DNA of 64,000 nt, taken from Hyparrhenia diplandra. Its lineage: Eukaryota > Streptophyta > Magnoliopsida > Poales > Poaceae. The stretch spans positions 1,116,001 through 1,180,000 of the forward strand of contig JADLZK010001918.1 in assembly GCA_015847255.1 (NCBI GenBank), in the 5' to 3' direction. This document shows positions 55,810 through 64,000 of the stretch, piece after piece; position 1 is the first letter of the stretch; each line of letters begins with the position of its first letter. Made by a program: the position numbers and the translations under genes. The notes below the pieces were generated by a model. That model did no database searches and had not been told where the DNA came from. It was given only the letters and a program-made list of their open reading frames with translations.

Positions 55810-57720
55810 AATCTCTTAAAAAAACTGATATTTCAAATTAACTAGAATATACAGTCTCAAAGAAAATATACCGGTAATACAATTAATTGAGCTAACTGAT
55901 CTCTAGTTCGGGTCATCCTTTTGTCTTTTGCATACAGACGCACAAACGCATAACAATTTTTGGAATTTGTTTTATAGAAAATGGTAAAAAAATCATGCAA
56001 ACTAGAGATCTGTAAGAAATGACATGGGTTCTAGTCAAAGGGATGAGTCTTTATAGGTAATTCACCTGGCCATACTGTTGTGGCCAAGCCAGGTGCTCAA
56101 GCCAGCTATTTTCTTACCACACTTCTTCCTATTTAATGGGTGTAGAAATAATTAAGCAATACTCCTATGCTACTACTGAAAGAAAATTTAATGTACGAAG
56201 TCACCAAAATTCGACATGGCTCCCACAGCGCCCAGTTCCCCAATAGTAGTATATATATAAGGTTCATATAGTGAAACCCTCACTTACCGTATGCAAGAGT
56301 ATGTGCAGGTTCTAGGTCTTACATGACAATATAAATAAAAATGAGGTAATGAGGCTTATGGGTGATACATAGGGTGATGCATCATACAATGCATGGGTAT
56401 AGAGATATAGTCAATGTATGTGTGTTCTGTGCAACATATAGGAATGAGAAGCATCTGGGAAGGAAAAATAGAATAGGTGAAGAATGATATACAACAAAAG
56501 TTGCATATCATCACTGATGGCGCGCCTCAGTTCTAGGAGCAGCACAAAGGGGGCGTTAACAAAAGCGTGATGAGTTCCAGGAGAGTTTTATGTGGAACAA
56601 TCCAGGTCGGATTCTTCCACAGCGACCTCCAGGCAGTTCTGATTATTAAATCCATGTCAAAAAAATGAGGATGAACAACACATTATCAAACACATATAGG
56701 GTGTCTGTTGTGTTTGCGATAGGCTTGATGTCCATCGGCCACATGCAAGCTGTGCTAATCATCCCAGATATCCCAGGTTCGTCGGCTGGAGAAAGAACTG
56801 TTATTTGTCAGAACTGATTTATTCAGTAATCATATTGTTTTGGTTAGTCGTGGAATGGAATTGTTTCCTTCATACTACCGAATCCATCACAAGTTAATGA
56901 TAAGTATATACAGATGAGGAACATACTTATTATTTGATCATAGTTTGTAAGGACTCATGGTGTACGACCTGATATATATATTGCATTAAGTAGTTCCTCA
57001 TATCCAATTGATTTGTGTCATGAGCATCATCAGATATAGTAATGACTTTTTATCGTTGCGTAGCATTAATCAGACCACTGGACTTTCATATTGTGATATT
57101 AATTAAGGTTTCTAGTGGGCACTCAGATGTCGTGCATTATGCTATATATCGGGCTTCAATTTGTCAAGTGCGACAAAATAGTTTGTCGATATAGAGGTTA
57201 ATTTGCTGCTGATATGCAAGAGAGATGACCATTTATATATATCAAATCAAAACAGGCTTTCATGTAATTGAACTCGATCGATCTCTTTGGGTCATACCAA
57301 TTCGTCATCACTGCTGCTGGTGTCCTTGACTAAATCCTCCAAGGCTGTGGTAGCACACTATCTTCCTTCCTCATTACTGCCTCCCCCCTTTGTGATGACT
57401 TTTCTCTCACACCGTGAGACTTGACTACTCCGTGATGATTTGTGACTCTTCAAGGGTAACATATTTTGCTCGGCCTGTTTTTTCTTTCCAGGTGTTTCTC
57501 ATTCCCATTCCTCAAGACACACATGTATTGTCTAGATCTACATGTGCACATGTATGTGGCTTGTATCATTCTTGTCCCTTGCTTCGTAGCTCCTTCCACA
57601 TATTCCTATAAGACAAACGAGAGGTCATTGACATGTAGAGTCTTGAATAATAGCAAGTGTGGCTTCAGCGACGCTGCTTTTATATAGTACTAATCAAAGC
57701 ATGAGTGCAGGTAGAGTGGA
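55810..57720. repeat. Segmental tandem copy III
   Basis: It is colinear with copy I at an offset of about 5.1-5.3 kb: 'ggtaatacaattaattgagc' (about 55872), TATATATAAG (56252-56261), 'cagcacaaagggggcg' (about 56538), 'cgtggaatggaattgtttcc' (about 56850), 'ctgatatgcaagagagatgacc' (about 57207) and 'cggcctgttttttctttccag' (about 57472). The best-kept blocks look about 85-90% alike by eye. Confidence 0.65.
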
Positions 57721-59210
57721 AGCATTCAATCATAACAGTAATAGCTAGCAACTAGCCACGCCTGTTCCTGACCATCGTTGGCGCACACACTGCCACTTCC
57801 CGCCTTGGTAGTGCAAACAGAAGAGGAAGAGAATGGGCAGAACACATGTGGGAGGAAGCAGTAGACCGACACAAAGCCTCGGTGTCTGGTACTATATGGA
57901 CATTTGTGGTTGGTTGGGTCTGTGTTAATTGTTTTTTGAGGCTCAGTTAAGTTAATTGTTTTTTGAGGCGGTTAATTTCCAGGTGCCTTTGTGTTAATCA
58001 GTCGTGCGCCTCCGAAAATAGGAAGCCTTTTTTTTAGAGACATGGAGATTTATCTCTAGTAATGAAATGAGATGGCATCTGATATCGTTATTGTAGTAGT
58101 GTGTTTTCACCAGTCAAAATGTTGAGATTTAAGTTTTAGCTGAATTTTGGCCAGAATTGGATCAAGGAGCTCGATGAGGCAAAACTAGAGCTTGATATGT
58201 TTGGGCTTTCTATGTTGAAAGGAAGAGCTTTGTCAGTTTGTTTAAATTAATTCTAGTGTATAAAGTCCAATTGTAACTGAATGTTGGCCAATATGGGGCC
58301 TCATTAAAATTTGTGAATTTCACTAAAATGTAACCACTTTTGATAGAATCCAAGAACCCTCTTACAAACTATGTCAGTGTGAGGGTATGATGTATAACAT
58401 GTATGGGAATTTGAAGGGATAGATTAGAAATATCATGTACTTCCGCACGGAACCTAAGCATGGTTTAGCAACTTGTTTCCTGGCAGATACAAAGTCCTGA
58501 ACAAATATTGTACTCTGCTTGATTACATTTGATCTAATCATTTGAGTAAAGGGCATTTTAATGCAAAGCCAAACAGAATACACAAATGTAATGTATTCTA
58601 CAATTTCCACATATTAGAGAAACACAATCAACCACATCAATAACATTGTTTCCCATGTACAAATCAAAGTTTGAGAGCGAAGGCAAAGCAAATCATTAAT
58701 TAATTACATAGCTCTGAGCTACGACTCTATGTAGGTTCCATTCCCTCACAAACACACTTCATGACATGAAATCAGCTGCCATTTTCCACACATTTTGTGC
58801 GGAAGGATCGGAAGTCCATGGTCTAGCCTTGTGTTTCGCATCACTTCCAAGTCACTGGAGAAAAAGAAAGTGGGTCGTCAAATACTTCCTCTTCTTACTG
58901 GGCATTGGGGTTCACTGATTACTACTTACATGAGATTTCCACTCAAAGCCACTCAAAGTCTCAATCTCGAACCCACTGCTCTAGAGTAATCCAAATAGTG
59001 CAATTGTCTCGCATAGTACATTATTTTGAGGTGAATACTTTGTTAGGATGTTCGTGCGCTCTGACCATGAGCTTCTCACGAGCTCCCATCTGCTGTTAGA
59101 AGCTACTACCAGTGTTGCTGGCTCCTTTCGTCTTCCTACTCGGCCTTGGCCTTGAGTTACCAGAATTAAGGCTAGAATAAGCAGTCACATTATCTGGACA
59201 GGAGCGAATT
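57721..59210. other. Gene-free stretch with a possible CACTA-type end
   Basis: No gene is supported. 'attgtagtagtg' at about 58090-58102 read in reverse gives CACTACTACAAT, a CACTA-like end, preceded by 'tagagacatggagatttatctc'. The rest is AT-rich. Confidence 0.3.
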
Positions 59211-59211
59211 T

Positions 59212-59940
59212 GGTTTCTTCAGCTAACGAATATCTTCCCAGTACCTCGCAATCCTTGTGTATCAACAAGAAAACAAAACCATAAAAAAGCTTGAAGGTCT
59301 GCCATGATTTGTGTTCCATCATAATCCCTCTAGGGTAGATATGAATGATACTCATAGCACTAGTTTGTTTCGGAAGGTATCATAGAATCCATCTAAACTG
59401 TGCTTGCATGACACACAATGGATGGCTTATATTGATTCTAGTGAGAGTAGTCTACTAGTGCAAACGTCCTCCGTTTGCGCCATTCAAATATGTGTACCTT
59501 TTTCAATCCATTTTAATTTGGAATCTCAACTACTACTGAATGAATGCACTAATGATGTGCCACAGTGCACTAGTGACTGCTTGATCTCTTTACTTAGTCT
59601 ACCAGAGGATTTAGCAATGGATATGTTAGTAGGTTCCATTATGAGCACCACCTAGGTCTCTGGCACCTTCCACAAGACTCATCGAACGCAAGCAGATTTT
59701 CAGAGGCAGCTAGCACAGCCATCACTCACAAATGTTCCCTAGATCAGGTTGGCCAGAGGATTTGTTGTTCTCTGCTCATGCACAAATAGCTGGAAAGAAC
59801 TGCTTAGATGTAAGAGCTGATTAACTCTTATTGGTTTGGTCGTGGAATGGAAATGTTTCCTCCATATTACGGCATCCTCACATGTTAATAATCAGTATAT
59901 GAATGAGGAACAGATTTGTTATTACTCCACCATAGTTTAA
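59212..59940. repeat. Segmental tandem copy IV, partial
   Basis: The first part (59212-59465) matches aminopeptidase intron 1 (22312-22560). The second part repeats 'ggatttgttgttctctgctc' (about 59759), 'gctggaaagaactgc' and 'cgtggaatggaaatgtttcc' (about 59841) of copies I and III. Confidence 0.6.
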
Positions 59941-60186
59941 TTGCGACTAGTTCCAAAACTCAAGTTAATAATATTTGATTTCAACTCAGTGTATCTGCTG
60001 CCACGTGCATGGACAATCAGGAGAATTCATAGCACAGAGGTGAGCCTGGCAATCGCAGTGAAGCTGAAGGTGGCACTCACGCCAATCCTATCACCATTCA
60101 GGTCCATCCATGGCTTGGTGAAGGCAACAAGGCGCAGGGGCCGATCTGGCCATGGGGCTGCACAACTTCCAGTCTTGGAGGATTAT

Positions 60187-62627
60187 TGTAACATCCCAGA
60201 TATTAAAAAGTAATGAAAATTTTAAATATGATCATCATCATGTGTAATTATCAAGTATCATGGTAATAATGCATTTCACGTTTCAAATTATATATGTCAC
60301 ATATCATGGTTGTGTTGGAATTCAAGTTCAAATTCAATTTCTAGGTAAAATTATTAAATGAATTTTTTTATGAATAAAATTGGTCCAATTTGTGCTCCAT
60401 GGATATGTGTGAAGTTTGCTCTATGTAATTATAAAATTGGTTGATTTGGTTAATCATAGTTTAGTCCTTAATTAAATTCCCAATGGTTGCTAGTTAACAA
60501 TTTTGTTAACACTAATTTGATTTCAATATTTGAAAATTCAAAATTCTACTTTCAAAACTACTTAGAATTTAGGGATGGTCATTAAAGCAAATTTGGAGAT
60601 CTCGAGAAGTTGGACAACTTTCATTTTTGGTGTTTTTCAAGTTGCTACATGGATTTGGAAGTAATTTGAAGAAAATGGGGAAAAGGGTCACTGCTACAGT
60701 ACCCGCGGAAATGGAGCTCGCTTGTTCACCATCACCGTGGCACGGCTGGACTTTTCTAGTTCACCAACTCATCCCTTCCTGCACCTTCTCCATCATGCCA
60801 CCTCTCCCTCCATGTGTTAGGCTTAGATTGATTGAAGTGGAGTAATTTGTTTTTGCCTCTCTACTCTAGCTCCTTCTCCTTTTCTCTCTCCCATTCTCTG
60901 CTCTCTTTTGTTTCTCTGTGCCAGCAAGCAGAGCAGGGTCGAGCAGCAGCAGCAGCAGCCGCCCCTTTTCCTTTTCCTCTCTCTGCAGAGCAAGCAACAG
61001 TAGTAGCCATGGCCGTGGCAGGCCAGGCCGCCCATCTCTTCTCCTCCTTGCGCCGGGAAGCACAGCAGTAGTAGCTCCATGAGCAGCACCGCCGCCCTCA
61101 CGTGGCTGGACCGCCACAGACCATTTTGGGCCGAGCCGCGACCATAATCGAACCGCCCAAGCGGTGATGCTTCCCGCCTTTCCCTTGCCACCGATTAGCC
61201 CCCCATTGCCGGAAATCGAAGCTCCCAGCTCCTCTGTTCTTGAACTCGCGCAGGGACCTTGCGCAGCAATTCGAAGGAAGCCAGGGGTCATCTGCGAAGT
61301 CATAGACTCAGGTGAATAGTGTTGCACAGTGTCATTTCTCTTTTTTTCTTTTTCAGGATATGTGCTGAATTTGTGAATTTCATAACTGATCATTGATGCA
61401 TGCTAAATTCATGAAACTTTTTTGTGTAGCTTCCTTATGATGATATCTACGTAGGAAAGATATGAAACTTTGAGAATTGACAGTTTGGATATGATTAAAA
61501 ATTACCTCTTTTAATTAAGAAATGCTTATTCCATGGTTTTTGTAGGCTAAAATAAATATCCAATGATCATGAAACTTCTTGTGTATCTGTTCATGCCAGT
61601 ATCAACCTTCGTAGAAAGTTTGGGAATAGTTTGATGATGTTTAAGTATATCCTTAGTTATATGCCTTAATTATTAGTTAATGTTTATCAAATTGATTAGC
61701 ATAAATCATTATATGATTTCGATTGGATTTTTGGAGTTGATTGTAGACCTGGGAACATGATCACCTATTGTTCCTCGACGGCTTAGTTGTTTGTGATGCT
61801 CGTAATCAACTTGTGCTAAATAACTAAAGTGTTCTATGCTCATTACTTGCTGTTGCATCGCTGAAGGAAAGACTTTCATAAGTTGCTTAAAGCTCTTTTT
61901 TATGCACTTGTATGCTTTTCATCATGCATCGTGGCATGCATTCCGTCATGTTAAGCAATGCATCATGTGTTACATGTAGTAAACGAAAAAAGGGAAAGGT
62001 TGGAAGCTGCAAGTACCAAGCGTGTGACGCTTTGTTCTCGTCAAAATTAAGGCAAGTGCATGACAAATCTTTGCTTTCGCTTTACACCTATGATTCGAGT
62101 TTTTTCTTTGCTTTCCAATGTTCAAGTATTATATTTACGTTCAAGTTCAAGTTTCTTGTTCATGAGATTCAAGTTTCAAGTTTTTCATTTACATTCAATT
62201 CCGGTGCCGGTTTATCGGAGGTGCAATTTGGTTCTTATATTCAAGTGCTCGTGAGTAAGTGTGGCCCCACTTGCTCGGCTTTTACGGTAAATGCTAAGGA
62301 GTATTCAAGTTCGTCCGTTTCGCACGGAAACTACTGTTTATTTGCTATTCTAGTAATTTGTTCGGTTTCCCATGAGATACAGTTCTTTTTGGTTCTAATT
62401 GTACTTGCCGAGTGTTTTTCACTCACCCTTGTGTTTATTTGGTTTTTAGGTGCTAAACCGTCACGACTTGCATGGGAACTCGGGAGTAGCACCATCATCA
62501 CAAGTACTCACTTTTCGTTTACAAACGGCGCAATCTTTTCGCATAGCGGTTGTAATAGGTTTGTTTTAGTCTTAGTGAATGTGTTGAGGGGTAGCCCCGG
62601 TGGTGTTTCTAGCCAGGGGCGTTACAT
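60187..62627 (+). repeat. 5' LTR of the 60-kb gypsy element
   Basis: A full-length LTR with TGTAAC/GTTACA inverted ends. A CAG-rich tract (about 60940-60962) and GC-rich stretch (60700-61310) lie inside. Confidence 0.88.
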
Positions 62628-63636
62628 TTGGTACCGCAGAGCGGTTATAGATTCTCGAGAAAATAAGTTTTAAAAATAACACACTTTTGCACTATAGGAT
62701 GGGTTGCATGGGTTACATTGCTTATGTGTTTCGCTGATTGTTAGTGGATGGTATCAAGAAATTTTCAACTCATCTTTTGAAAATCAAATGAAGAGTCGAC
62801 TTCATCGACGAAATTCGGCCGGGAGCCATTCTTCTATCAAGTTCAGAGAAAATAGTTTATAAATATTGCCCTATACAAGTTATGTCCTGACTAACGTGAT
62901 GAAGGCGTACAGGACGAGCATGCATTATGTTATACATATAATATAGTGTTGAAATATAATAATTATGTTGGAGACCTCCTCCATTCATCCCAGATAGCTG
63001 TTCTTCTTATAGCTATTCTATAAATTTTGTCAGGTACCAAGTTTTTGTCACTCGACTATTCTTTGATAATTCTTGCTCTAAAATTTCTGACCTTTGGGGA
63101 ACTATTGATTGCACTCTAAATCACTTCGTCAACTTCGAACCTTGGTCTATTCCTTGACTACTCAAATTATGCATGTCATATCTTCGTTTCTTTTAACTCG
63201 ACACATGTTATTTCCTTGACATTGCTTGGCGACATGTGTTGTGCGAGTCACTATAATTGTGTCCAATAGGGGAACCATGATCCGTGACCGGGAAATAGCG
63301 TCGAAACCTGGGGTCTCCTGTGGACTGCAGCCACAAGGAAATACTGCCGGGCGCGCTCGATATCGGGGTCTGTGGTCATGATTCACTATAGTCCACAATT
63401 AATGTGCTTTCACCTTCCTTGGAACCTCTTTTGAAAACTCATATCCGTACTCTGAATTTCTGAAAACCTCTTATTGATTGCAACCATCTTTGATTCCGAT
63501 TGCAATCTTGATATCAATCTTTGATGTATTGCAAATATCTTGCAAGTCAAGGTGCTTGACACATTTTCTTTCCATTGCTTACCCCACGGGATTTGCCACT
63601 CCAAAATCTCGGGACGAGATTTCTTTTAGCGAAGAC
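62628..63636 (+). other. Short interior of the gypsy element
   Basis: No coding similarity was found in this roughly 1-kb region. The tRNA primer site is at the left edge and the palindrome at 63604-63622 near the right edge. Confidence 0.6.
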
Positions 63637-64000
63637 TGTAACATCCCGGATATTAAAAAGTAATGAAAATTTTAAATATGATCATCATCATGTGTAATTA
63701 TCAAGTATCATGGTAATAATGCATTTCACGTTTCAAATTATATATGTCACATATCATGGTTGTGTTGGAATTCAAGTTCGTCCGTTTGGGCGGAAACTAC
63801 TGTTTATTTGCTATTCTAGTAATTTGTTACGGTTTCCCATGAGATAACAGTTCTTTTTGGTTCTAATTGTACTTGCTGAGTGTTTTCACTCACCCTTGTG
63901 TTTATTTGGTTTTAGGTGCTAAACCGTCACGACTTGCATGGGGGCTGGGAGTAGCACCATCATCACAAGTACTCACTTTTTCGTTTACAAACGCGCAATC
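63637..64000 (+). repeat. 3' LTR with a 2-kb internal deletion (partial)
   Basis: It matches the 5' LTR from 60187 to about 60329, then jumps to sequence matching 62303 onward. The junction (63770-63779) is ATTCAAGTTC, present at both break positions of the intact LTR. Confidence 0.88.

Larger units (their letters stand above)
60187..64000 (+). mobile_element. Non-autonomous gypsy retrotransposon, cut by the window end
   Basis: The 5' LTR spans 60187-62627 (TGTAACATCCC to GGGGCGTTACA, 2.44 kb). It is followed by a primer site 'tttggtaccgcagagc' (62628), near the initiator tRNA-Met complement. The interior (62628-63636) is only about 1 kb with no gag-pol, and ends with an AAATCTCGGGACGAGATTT palindrome. 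The 3' LTR starts at 63637 and runs off the window. The first 143 bp of the two LTRs differ by about one base, so the insertion is young. Long open frames in the LTR (for example at 61912-62673) are not conserved proteins. Confidence 0.88.

Noticed and set aside
61912..62673. 253-codon open frame
   Set aside because: It spans the end of a gypsy LTR into the primer site; the translation is Phe/Ser-rich and resembles no protein.
1..64000. CRISPR arrays, bacterial operons, tRNA or rRNA genes
   Set aside because: Nothing with regular spacers, cloverleaf structure or rRNA similarity was seen; the window is plant nuclear DNA.

Overview
This window is plant nuclear DNA, almost certainly from a grass (Poaceae). 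The evidence is many-exon genes with GT-AG introns and GC-rich 5' ends, Stowaway- and Tourist-type MITEs, and dense nested gypsy, copia and CACTA transposons. The species cannot be told from the sequence alone. Only one gene looks substantially intact.

Layout. 0-7.2 kb: a Stowaway MITE (516-758), an LTR-like segment (1193-1634), about 1-kb repeat units that each carry a TATA-like box, and a 1.1-kb PIF/Tourist-like element (5599-6738). 7.8-11.1 kb: a RING-H2 ubiquitin-ligase-type gene with good splice sites but an in-frame stop, a frameshift and a lost zinc ligand, so probably a pseudogene. 12.9-14.8 kb: three tandem copies of a roughly 330-bp TTTGCCGAG-rich repeat, then a Mutator-like element that has captured two exons of a TEM1/SPG1-like small GTPase gene. 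16.4-23.5 kb (minus strand): a 13-exon gene for an Xaa-Pro aminopeptidase P (peptidase M24B) with a plastid-transit-like N terminus and all five metal ligands. It has one homopolymer frameshift and one pair of compensating indels.

23.9-50.5 kb: a nested transposon complex. A gypsy solo LTR (23935-27076, TSD TACTC) is followed by a second, younger-looking insertion site: a related 3' LTR (28845-50473) split by two elements. These are a 10.2-kb CACTA element (28859-39077, TSD AAA) with decayed TNP2 and TNP1-like genes, and an 8.4-kb Ty1-copia element (39903-48299, TSD CATCA). The copia element holds a solo LTR (42126-44304, TSD ATGTG), which in turn holds a 0.7-kb TRIM (43098-43796). The copia interior also holds a family of about eleven stem-loops with a conserved CCAACG loop, the most unusual structure in the window.

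50.5-60.2 kb: no recognisable gene. It consists of diverged tandem segmental copies, with promoter-like TATA boxes, broken by CACTA-type remnants. 60.2-64 kb: a non-autonomous gypsy element. Its 5' LTR is complete (60187-62627) and its 3' LTR, cut by the window end, has lost about 2 kb between 10-bp direct repeats.

The genes do not form a pathway. Host content is the aminopeptidase and the RING pseudogene; most of the rest is mobile DNA and its debris.
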